NCBI GenBank assembly: GCA_001778355.1
Contig: MFGS01000130.1
Location: forward strand, 3,855 to 10,755
Length of the DNA: 6,901 nt
Source: Candidatus Firestonebacteria bacterium RIFOXYA2_FULL_40_8
GTDB taxonomy: Bacteria > Oederibacteriota > D2-FULL-39-29
Reading direction: 5' to 3'
Under the pieces are notes generated by a model, which was not told the DNA's origin, searched no databases, and saw nothing but the letters and a program-made list of their open reading frames with translations. The position numbers and the translations under genes were made by a program. Below, in pieces: positions 1-5,630 of this stretch. Numbering within the stretch: the stretch's first letter is position 1; each line of letters begins with the position of its first letter.

Positions 1-633
1 CGAAGGTTTTCTCAGAGGTACACCGCCGGCTCCATCAAGTTTTTTGTCAATCTTTTTCGGATTAAAAAAGAACTCCTGAGCATTTTGGTCCGGCCCCAGA
101 GAAAGTACATCCAGAACTCCCGCTTCTGCTATCTTTTTTACTCCTTCTGCCGTTTCTTTAACTGTCGGCCTGCCAAAATGGTGCCGGATCAAAGGATAGG
201 GCTGCTGAAACGCGATCCTTTTTACGAGACTTCCGGGATATCTGATTATTTTCCTTTTATTTGTTTTCCCTTTTAAAATATTTATGATCTCATCCCGGCT
301 TTCCTCTCCCGAGAACACAGCTGAGAATAAATCGCTTTTTTTTGCCGCAGCCGCGACAGGCTTGGTCCCTCCAAAAACAATGTCCACATTTTTGCTTTTA
401 TATTTCTTTATTTCTTTGAATATGGCCCCGGTATTTTCGGCTGTTAATCGGTAACTCAGGGCAATAATATCGGCTTTACGCTTTTTTGCTTCCTTGAATA
501 TTGAATCAAGCGGTACCGCAACGCCTAAAAACTCCGTCTTATAACCGTTATCGGCTGCAAGCTTCATAAAGTTAACAATACCCGCGGCATGTACACATCC
601 GCCTATTGTCGCCCCGACAATTGATTTACACAT
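1..633 (-). CDS. Cobalamin (B12)-binding domain protein, N-terminal 211 residues, truncated by the window edge
   Basis: The frame is open from an ATG at 633 to base 1 with no stop, so the C-terminus lies outside the window. Residues 1-120 read as a Rossmann-like B12-binding domain. It has a VGATIGG strand/turn, then CVHAAG at 13-18, the counterpart of the DxHxxG motif that gives the lower axial histidine (H15), with the usual Asp replaced by Cys13. SYRL at 60-63 stands where the family has its Ser-containing motif, and FGGT at 87-90 supplies the GG motif. Residues 145-211 (PYPLIRHHFG, SLGPDQNAQEFF, LDGAGGVPLR) are well-ordered and look like the start of a second, catalytic-type domain reminiscent of B12-dependent mutases or methyltransferases; I cannot name the reaction. 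The start has a weak GGGGTG just upstream. It lies 11 bases after the MarR gene, so the two are probably co-transcribed. No cobalamin riboswitch was seen. Confidence 0.85.
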   Translation of the reverse strand, partial: MCKSIVGATIGGCVHAAGIVNFMKLAADNGYKTEFLGVAVPLDSIFKEAKKRKADIIALSYRLTAENTGAIFKEIKKYKSKNVDIVFGGTKPVAAAAKKSDLFSAVFSGEESRDEIINILKGKTNKRKIIRYPGSLVKRIAFQQPYPLIRHHFGRPTVKETAEGVKKIAEAGVLDVLSLGPDQNAQEFFFNPKKIDKKLDGAGGVPLRKPS

Positions 634-644
634 AACACCCCGCT

Positions 645-1100
645 CTATTTAATTTTTAATATGCCTTGCTCGAGAGTTTCGGTCATACGGCATAACACCC
701 TGTCAAACACTTCTTTATCTTTTTTTTCCAGTTTTTCAACTACCACAGTCATTTTATCATGAATTGTACCGGGTGTTTTCTGAGCAACTTCTTTTCCCTT
801 TGGAGTAAGCCCGATAATAATAACCCGCCTGTCCTCAGATATCCTTTTTCTTTCAACCAATTTTTTCTCTTCCAATCCGTCAATCGCGCTAGTAATCGTA
901 CTTGGTGAAAGATAGACGCCTTTGCTGATTTCACTTAAAGGAAGATCCCCTTTTCTTTGTAAAACCTTAAGGCATGCCAGTCTTGACGTGTTCAAATCAT
1001 AGGTCTGACGGAGTCGTGATGAAAATATATCAACCGCCCTTATTATTTTCCTTAAATTAGCCAGTATCCTGTGGTCTGTTATTTCTAACTTTTCCGACAT
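645..1100 (-). CDS. MarR-family winged-helix transcriptional regulator
   Basis: This is a 151-residue protein, the usual MarR length. The N-terminal helix (about 10-35, RKIIRAVDIFSSRL) and the C-terminal helices (about 110-150) should form the dimer interface. The winged helix-turn-helix covers about 38-105: LPLSEISKGVYLSPSTITSAIDGLEEKKLVERKR contains the recognition helix near 65-76, and SEDRR at 88-92 is the classic wing motif, followed by the strand IIIGLTPKG. The ATG at 1100 has GGGAGG about 10 bases upstream. The family represses or activates neighbouring genes in response to small ligands; the obvious candidate target is its own operon with the B12-binding protein that starts 11 bases past its stop. 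A 10-base-period direct repeat lies just upstream. The ligand is unknown. Confidence 0.93.
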   Translation of the reverse strand: MSEKLEITDHRILANLRKIIRAVDIFSSRLRQTYDLNTSRLACLKVLQRKGDLPLSEISKGVYLSPSTITSAIDGLEEKKLVERKRISEDRRVIIIGLTPKGKEVAQKTPGTIHDKMTVVVEKLEKKDKEVFDRVLCRMTETLEQGILKIK

Positions 1101-1120
1101 ACCTTATTGTCCTCCCAGAG

Positions 1121-1139
1121 TTTCCGTATCTTTCCGTAT
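1121..1139. repeat. Tandem direct repeat (2 x TTTCCGTAT, 10-base period) ahead of the MarR gene
   Basis: TTTCCGTAT occurs at 1121-1129 and again at 1131-1139, one base apart and therefore on the same helical face. It sits 20-40 bases upstream of the MarR start, just upstream of its GGGAGG ribosome-binding site. A TATAAA-like -10 (about 1143-1148 on the minus strand) would place it around the transcript start, but I found no good -35. It could be an operator for autoregulation, although MarR proteins usually bind inverted repeats, which this is not. Confidence 0.35.
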
Positions 1140-1144
1140 TAGTT

Positions 1145-1281
1145 TTATATCAAACCCTTGCCTGAAAAGAAAGTATTATTATTGTTGTTCTTTTCTGATT
1201 TGCCGTTGCTTATCTCGTTTTCTGTTCTTGCTTCCTTTACTGTACTTACTTCTTCTGCTTCTTTTTCTGTCCTTGCTTCGC
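1145..1281 (-). repeat. AG-rich spacer with a 45-base-period imperfect repeat, open in the -1 frame relative to the upstream PBP gene
   Basis: The spacer between the PBP stop and the MarR gene is purine-rich on the minus strand. TTTTCTGTCCTTGCTTC (1263-1279, plus strand) recurs as TTTTCTGTTCTTGCTTC (1218-1234), 16 of 17 identical and exactly 45 bases apart. Read on the minus strand in the -1 frame relative to the PBP, the spacer has no stop until 1145-1147. It would encode a charged stretch with two related segments, EARTEKEAEEV and VKEARTENE, followed by NNNNN. No ATG, GTG or TTG start was seen in that frame after its previous stop at 1343-1345, so it is not an independent gene. An A/T-rich hairpin, GAAAAGAA (1164-1171) with TTCTTTTC (1188-1195), might act as a weak terminator. 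Confidence 0.5.
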
Positions 1282-3066
1282 TTACTTCCTGAGGATTTGA
1301 AGCACCAGCTGTTTTGCTTTTGGAGCAGCAACATCCATTCCCTTACCTCCGATTTCGCAGACTATTGCTACGGCAATCTCAGGTTTTTCGGCAGGCGCGA
1401 AGAAGATGAACCAGCCGTCAAGGCCTCTTTTTGAAGAACGCGCTGTCCCGGTTTTCCCCGCTATGGCAATACCTTCAACTTTTGCTTTTTTACCCAGACC
1501 GTGCTCAACCGCATCTATCATAAGTTTTTTTATAGTTTCCGCGGTTTCTTTTTTCAGGGTATTTTTCAATACAACAGGGTTGTTTTTATATATTACACCG
1601 CCTTTGATATTTTTAATTTCTTTTACGATATAGGGTTTCATGCAAACCCCGTTATTCGCAATGGTTGCCGCGAGCATGGCAGCTTGCAGAGGGGTGATCT
1701 TATAGTTTTTTCCTAGACCATTCGCTTTTTCGGCTGTTTCAAATTTATTTTCCGTTTCTATTCCTATGGTACTGGTAGCGGCAGGAAGCTGCATCTCTAA
1801 AGGCAGATTAAAACCAAACCGACAGGCATAGTCAACCAGTTTATCATTCCCGATATGGCTGCCTATGGCGGCAAAAGCAACGTTGCAGGACTGATTAACA
1901 GCCTGCTGAAGATCTTTAACCTTGCCGTGCTTTTCCCAGCACCAGAATGTTTGCCTATCGATAACAACAGAGCCTTTGCATTGCACGGGAAAAATATCTT
2001 TCATGTCAGCATTTGACTCTAGCACAGCGGAAGCAGTGATTAATTTACAGATAGATCCCGGTTCATAAAGCATATCAAAAGCGCGGTTTAAAAACACTTT
2101 GTTCGCGTTATATTTATAACTGCCGAATTTTTTATCTATACCGACAGGATTAAATTTGGGATGACTTACCGCCGCAAGAATTTCTCCTGTTTGAGGCTTT
2201 AATATCACAATAGACCCCATCTGGTCATACAGTACCGAAGTCGCGGCCTTTTGAAGATTCAGATCAAGAGTAAGTACGATCTCATTTCCGGGAATATAAT
2301 CTTTTAATGCGTATTCAATTCCGAATTTTCCGAATTCCTCGGAGTTCATCCCGATGATCTTATCGCAAGCAGTCGCGCTTTCAGACGGATAAACGGACCT
2401 GCCGGTTTTTATATCTTTTTTAAGAAGCGGCTGGCCGTTTCTGTCTAAAACACACAAAATACTTCCGGCTTCCCTTTCCATTTTTGCTTTTTCGAAATAA
2501 CTTAATATCTGGGCATTTTTTGGGCTGATATTCAAAGCGTCTTCATACGTATCAATTGCCTCTTTTATTTTACCCATGCCGTGATACGCTAAAGCCATTC
2601 CAAAGACACCCTTTAAATCCCGTTCTTTTATTTTATTAAAATGCTCAAACTCAACAAAAGCGGATGAATATTTTCCTTTGGAAATAAAGTCAAACCCGGT
2701 GTTTCTGTGGTCAAAAATCCGGCTATTAGTAACTTTTTTCTCTTCAGCTTTAGAATAGAATTCTTTTGCTTTTTCAATCTCCCCTTTATGTGCGTACAGA
2801 TAACCCATACCATCGTACGTAAGCGCGTGTTCGGAGTCAATTGCCAAGGCTTTATTTAATTCACCCAAACCAGCATCATAATTACCTTTTAATACGAAAG
2901 TTTTGGCTGTTTTTAAATGGCCTGAAATCTTAAAGCTTTTATAGAATATGGCTCTTACGCCAAAAGTAATTCCGGTAATAATAACAATGACTGCAAGGAC
3001 TGCCTGTATAGTACGATTTCTTCTTGTTTTATTGGAGAATAAGGTATATTTCTTCATTATTGCCAT
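1282..3066 (-). CDS. TPR-containing class B penicillin-binding protein (peptidoglycan DD-transpeptidase)
   Basis: This is a 594-residue membrane-anchored transpeptidase that should cross-link peptidoglycan stem peptides in the periplasm. A basic N-terminus is followed by one membrane segment (about 20-42), then about four TPR-like units (51-184; for example NYDAGLGELNKALAID and GKIKEAIDTYEDALNISPKN). A short linker holds DRNG (208-211), the usual entry to the class B non-catalytic region, which is much reduced here. The catalytic domain has all three motifs: SICK (Ser338 nucleophile, Lys341), SCN (393-395) and KTGT (538-541), with the typical WFIFFAPAEKPEIAVAI after it. The ATG at 3066 was chosen because AAGGA lies 7 bases upstream. 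An in-frame GTG at 3135 would add 23 residues but its AAGGA is only 2 bases away. It is probably co-transcribed with the three lipoproteins upstream. A TPR fusion is unusual for this class. Confidence 0.92.
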   Translation of the reverse strand: MAIMKKYTLFSNKTRRNRTIQAVLAVIVIITGITFGVRAIFYKSFKISGHLKTAKTFVLKGNYDAGLGELNKALAIDSEHALTYDGMGYLYAHKGEIEKAKEFYSKAEEKKVTNSRIFDHRNTGFDFISKGKYSSAFVEFEHFNKIKERDLKGVFGMALAYHGMGKIKEAIDTYEDALNISPKNAQILSYFEKAKMEREAGSILCVLDRNGQPLLKKDIKTGRSVYPSESATACDKIIGMNSEEFGKFGIEYALKDYIPGNEIVLTLDLNLQKAATSVLYDQMGSIVILKPQTGEILAAVSHPKFNPVGIDKKFGSYKYNANKVFLNRAFDMLYEPGSICKLITASAVLESNADMKDIFPVQCKGSVVIDRQTFWCWEKHGKVKDLQQAVNQSCNVAFAAIGSHIGNDKLVDYACRFGFNLPLEMQLPAATSTIGIETENKFETAEKANGLGKNYKITPLQAAMLAATIANNGVCMKPYIVKEIKNIKGGVIYKNNPVVLKNTLKKETAETIKKLMIDAVEHGLGKKAKVEGIAIAGKTGTARSSKRGLDGWFIFFAPAEKPEIAVAIVCEIGGKGMDVAAPKAKQLVLQILRK

Positions 3067-3169
3067 CTGCTTTTCCTTTTCGATAAAATTTTGTATTTTT
3101 TCCGGATTGACAGCGAACGGCTTTAAGATGAGCACTTTCCTTGTACTTACTTCGAAAATTCGAGTTTTT

Positions 3170-3700
3170 TCATTTCTTTTTTATTGCGGCCTTTTTTGCG
3201 GGTGTTTTTTTGGGTTTCACTTTTACAGGCGCCGCTTTTTTCTGCACTGTCGATATTTCACCGGGTTTAACGTCCGCCGGAACACTGTTTAGAATAGCCG
3301 GCAAAGTACGAAGATACGCGACAATACTTTCCAGATCTTGATCGGTTAAATCTCTGTAATAATCATGATAAAGCGGAGCCCTTCCGTTTGCGCCTTCAGC
3401 TTTAATCATATTTATCACTTCTTCATTGGTCATCATGCCGATACCGGTATCATTATCTGGTGTAAGGTTTTTGGGATAATAAATACCCCAGGCGCCTTTA
3501 TAACCGGCACTATTTCCTGCCATAAATTTGCTGAAATCCGGCTTACCGTCACTGCCGACCGGAGTATGATGATTAAGGACACCGCAGGCGCCGACCAGAT
3601 ATTTTCCGCGCTCAACCATCTGATATTTCGAAATCTTTTCAGAGCAGCCAAAAGAAAAGAACACTGTAAAAAATACTGCAAATAACATTGTTTTTTTCAA
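3170..3700 (-). CDS. Cytochrome-c-like lipoprotein lacking the CXXCH haem-attachment motif
   Basis: This is a 176-residue protein if it starts at the TTG at 3700, which has a GGGGA ribosome-binding site about 6 bases upstream and gives a basic n-region (LKKT) before the hydrophobic core. A signal peptide ends at Cys19 in FFSFGC, a probable though imperfect lipobox. Residues 25-135 follow the class I cytochrome c fold closely: GKYLVGACG, HTP, DGKPDF, NLTPDNDTGIG (78-88), GRAPLY, DLTDQDLESIVAYLRTLP (117-134). Where the family has CXXCH this protein has VLNHH (41-45), so both thioether cysteines are gone while the axial-type His45 remains. The usual distal Met position appears to be Leu110. Neither alternative frame restores the motif. 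The C-terminus (152-176) is rich in Lys, Ala and Pro, resembling histone H1. It sits between the LysM lipoprotein and the PBP. The function is unknown; covalent haem binding is unlikely. Confidence 0.85.
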   Translation of the reverse strand: MKKTMLFAVFFTVFFSFGCSEKISKYQMVERGKYLVGACGVLNHHTPVGSDGKPDFSKFMAGNSAGYKGAWGIYYPKNLTPDNDTGIGMMTNEEVINMIKAEGANGRAPLYHDYYRDLTDQDLESIVAYLRTLPAILNSVPADVKPGEISTVQKKAAPVKVKPKKTPAKKAAIKKK

Positions 3701-3743
3701 AGCAGTTCCCCTTTCCCGGCAAACAGGCGCTTTTGCGGCATTA

Positions 3744-4532
3744 TTATTGAATGTTGAAACCAAACCAGGCCTCTTTCTTTGCTCTTTTCTTTTTCTCTTC
3801 ATTGGGATTTAACTGAAGCTTGAACTCCTGTTTTGGATATATAAGATTTGGATTTTTAATAATATCCATGTTGTTTTTGTATATCAAAGGCCACATGAAC
3901 GGATCATTGAAGACTTCTTTTTTCTTGGATATGTTCCATAAACAATCTCCTTTCACGACTGTATACAAAACATCGTTAATGACTTTGCACATCTCCAGGA
4001 CCGCCCTCGAAGAGGTCATTGAACTCAATGAAAATCTGACAGAATCTATATATTCGTTTGCCTTCATATGCAGCCCGGCTTTATCCAGATCCGTCTTAGC
4101 CGCCGCGATTATATCTTTACATTTCATTTCACCGCCGCTTTTAACCGCGCTTTCATACAGGTCTTTTGCTTCTGCTAACTGCTTCATCGCGTTTCTCTTT
4201 ATCTCCTGCTCTCTCAGCTTTTCATCCGCGGCTTCTTCTGTTTTCTTTGAAATCTCCAGAGATTTGCTCACATCTCCTTTATCCAGAGCTTCTTTCGCGG
4301 AATTAATGTCTTCCGTCATTTTCTTAACTATTTTATCATTTTCCGGGAGCTTTTTAAGTTCTTCAATCTTTTTTTCCGTTTTTTCAATAACTGTCGCAGC
4401 TTCCTTAAAGGCATCTTTATCTTTTACAATATCCTTATTCTGCGCACATCCTGTTATCAAGCCAAATAGAATTAGCGCCGGAACCAACATTACTTTCATG
4501 AAAACCTTTGTTATTTTGCTTAAAGTATTCAT
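3744..4532 (-). CDS. LysM-domain coiled-coil lipoprotein
   Basis: This is a 262-residue lipoprotein. The ATG at 4532 was chosen over an upstream in-frame ATG at 4574 because GGAGG lies 7 bases before it. A basic, then hydrophobic signal ends at LITGC (Cys29). Residues about 36-185 are charged and helical (EKTEKKIEELKKLPEND, AKEALDKGD, QLAEAKDLYESA), similar in style to DUF4398-type helical regions. A LysM domain covers about 190-240 (YTVVKGDCLWNISK to NPNLIYPKQEFKL) and should bind the glycan strands of peptidoglycan, so the protein probably links a lipid-anchored helical stalk to the wall. The tail is basic (KKKRAKKEAWFGFNIQ). Cys138 and Cys182 are conserved in the paralogue upstream and may form a disulfide. 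It ends with tandem TAATAA, 43 bases before the cytochrome-like gene. Confidence 0.9.
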   Translation of the reverse strand: MNTLSKITKVFMKVMLVPALILFGLITGCAQNKDIVKDKDAFKEAATVIEKTEKKIEELKKLPENDKIVKKMTEDINSAKEALDKGDVSKSLEISKKTEEAADEKLREQEIKRNAMKQLAEAKDLYESAVKSGGEMKCKDIIAAAKTDLDKAGLHMKANEYIDSVRFSLSSMTSSRAVLEMCKVINDVLYTVVKGDCLWNISKKKEVFNDPFMWPLIYKNNMDIIKNPNLIYPKQEFKLQLNPNEEKKKRAKKEAWFGFNIQ

Positions 4533-4611
4533 AGTTTCGCCTCCTTGATTTATTTTTCGTATTACCTGCATCATAACAACCGTCTTATGGCGAAGTCTTC
4601 CGATATGAATA

Positions 4612-5160
4612 TTATCGAGACCCGGTTTTGCAGGTTTCGAGCGCGGTTTTAGAGAGTTCTGCCGAGCTCAATGAACTGCGGACAGAATCCAGCAACTCAC
4701 CGGCCATTATAAGTGACTCAGAACTCTTGATTTCCTCCTTTGCTTTTAGCATCGTATCTTTGCATTTATTTTTCGCCCCTTTATTCTTTGCTCTTTCATA
4801 TAGTTCTTTAGCTTCTCTTAATTGCGCCAGAGCGTTATTTCTGTTCTCTTCCTCTTTATCTATTCCCTCTATGAAATATTCTGTTTTTCTGGAAAGTATC
4901 AGGGCTTTGTTTGTTTCTCTTTTTTTCAGGGCTTCCTTCGCCAAAGCAATAAGATTTGTTAGTTTTTCTACTCTCTTTCCATTCTCCGGATCTTTTTCAA
5001 GTTCCATTACCTTCTTTTCAGATTTCGCTATAGATTTATTAACTTCTTTTGTGACATTTTGAGAGCAACCTGCCGAAAGAAGGATATGAGAAATAATTAT
5101 TAAATTCAAAATATGCTTGCTTTTAAAGAAAATTCCGTATTTTCTTTCAGAGACCCTCAT
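4612..5160 (-). CDS. Coiled-coil lipoprotein, LysM-less paralogue of its downstream neighbour
   Basis: This is a 182-residue lipoprotein from the ATG at 5160 (GGAG about 11 bases upstream); an earlier in-frame ATG at 5223 lies upstream of the predicted transcript start, so it is unlikely. The signal peptide ends at LLSAGC (Cys32). The mature part is charged helix and aligns along its length with the neighbouring LysM lipoprotein. Shared pieces include EKK..EL.K.PEN.K.V.KLT, AKEAL, RN.A..QL.EAK.LYE.A, KCKD, DSVR.SLSS and LE.CK. Cys133 and Cys177 match the neighbour's pair with identical 44-residue spacing. It stops at ETCKTGSR, exactly where the neighbour continues into its LysM domain, so one gene lost or the other gained the wall-binding part after duplication. 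It is the first gene behind the promoter at 5214-5243. No enzymatic motif is seen; a structural or regulatory envelope role is inferred. Confidence 0.87.
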   Translation of the reverse strand: MRVSERKYGIFFKSKHILNLIIISHILLSAGCSQNVTKEVNKSIAKSEKKVMELEKDPENGKRVEKLTNLIALAKEALKKRETNKALILSRKTEYFIEGIDKEEENRNNALAQLREAKELYERAKNKGAKNKCKDTMLKAKEEIKSSESLIMAGELLDSVRSSLSSAELSKTALETCKTGSR

Positions 5161-5177
5161 AATCCATCTCGCTCCAT

Positions 5178-5195
5178 GTAGCAATATTACGCTAC
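5178..5195 (-). promoter_or_regulatory. Leader hairpin next to the ribosome-binding site of the first lipoprotein gene
   Basis: GTAGC and GCTAC arms (5178-5182 and 5191-5195) form a stem that gains a sixth G-U pair in RNA, around a 6-base AT-rich loop. It ends two bases before the GGAG of the 5160 start. It could modulate translation or serve as a DNA operator; no known RNA family was recognised. Confidence 0.35.
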
Positions 5196-5202
5196 TAAAC
5201 CT

Positions 5203-5243
5203 TTTACATGTAAAGTATATCACAGGTGTTTAGCTTTTGTCAA
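5203..5243 (-). promoter_or_regulatory. Sigma70-type promoter of the lipoprotein/PBP run, with overlapping palindrome
   Basis: On the minus strand a perfect -35 TTGACA (5238-5243) is followed by 18 bases and a -10 TATACT (5214-5219), preceded by TG one base upstream (extended -10). The expected start of transcription is near 5207, about 47 bases before the ATG at 5160. A perfect 12-base palindrome, TTTACATGTAAA (5203-5214), begins at the last base of the -10 and covers the transcript start, where a repressor would block initiation. Confidence 0.75.
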
Positions 5244-5264
5244 GGCAGGTTAAGACCCTAAAAA

Positions 5265-5494
5265 CGAAGTAGAACTATTCAGCTTAGAACTTCATAAAAC
5301 TATCATGTCAATTACAGAATCAGTGTCCACCTACGGTGAGATCTCGCCAAAGGCGGAGAATCCCGTAGTTTTGCAATCTCATCGAAAGATCCGCCCTATA
5401 TAACTGGCGGAGGTGGAATCGAACCCGAAATTCTTCTAAAACTTCAATATTCAGAATGTCAATAGTGGTCCGTTTTCTACTTCGGATTTCGGGT
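5265..5494. repeat. Repeat-rich intergenic block with nested inverted repeats and a tRNA 3'-end look-alike
   Basis: This holds most of the gene-free 5224-5550 stretch. A 10-base inverted pair, CGAAGTAGAA (5265-5274) and TTCTACTTCG (5475-5484), brackets it. Inside or overlapping are ACCCGAAAT/ATTTCGGGT (5423-5431, 5486-5494), TCCACCT/AGGTGGA (5326-5332, 5411-5417), TCCGCC/GGCGGA (5390-5395, 5406-5411) and GGTGAGATCTCGCC (5335-5348, near-palindromic). On the minus strand 5404-5426 reads like the T-loop and acceptor end of a tRNA (GGGTTCGATTCC, then CCTCCGCCA), but no matching 5' acceptor arm or paired T stem exists. It could be a MITE-like element or a remnant of integration at a tRNA gene. No believable protein was found in it. 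Confidence 0.5.
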
Positions 5495-5550
5495 AAGAAT
5501 TCGTGCAAAAAGATATGACAAATAATGTTCCGCTGTTAAATATATTTTCT

Positions 5551-5578
5551 TTAACCTGAGCAGCTTATAGGGTATAAT
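5551..5578 (+). promoter_or_regulatory. Probable promoter of the DUF1646 transporter gene
   Basis: A perfect -10 TATAAT (5573-5578) has a weaker -35 candidate TTAACC (5551-5556, four of six consensus bases) at a 16-base spacing. It would start a transcript near 5585, leaving a leader of about 46 bases to the ATG at 5631. Confidence 0.6.
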
Positions 5579-5630
5579 TACAACAATAGCGGTGCCTGTA
5601 TAGCATTTTCAACCGGGAGAACATATTAAG

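Noticed and set aside
1228..1434. A leucine-rich 68-codon plus-strand ORF
   Set aside because: It is the complement of the AG-rich repeat and of the PBP 3' end.
3142..3153. TGTACTTACTTC shared with 1241-1252, on both sides of the PBP gene
   Set aside because: A 12-base match is expected about once by chance in a window of this size, and the flanks do not match.
3701..3802. A longer N-terminus for the cytochrome-like protein (start at 3802)
   Set aside because: It would overlap the LysM gene by 59 bases and bury the signal peptide behind 34 residues of basic, unlike sequence.
3820..4548. A 242-codon plus-strand ORF, and a similar 144-codon one at 4628-5062
   Set aside because: Both are antisense shadows of the two Glu/Lys-rich lipoprotein genes; the Ser/Phe/Leu-rich translations are what such a complement yields.
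5404..5494. A tRNA gene on the minus strand, suggested by GGGTTCGATTCC and CCTCCGCCA
   Set aside because: Only two T-stem pairs form, and no 5' acceptor strand complementary to CCTCCGC is found at the right distance; tmRNA hallmarks are also absent.
5320..5508. A 62-codon minus-strand ORF in the divergent intergenic region
   Set aside because: It lies entirely within the inverted-repeat block, has no recognisable domain and no convincing ribosome-binding site.
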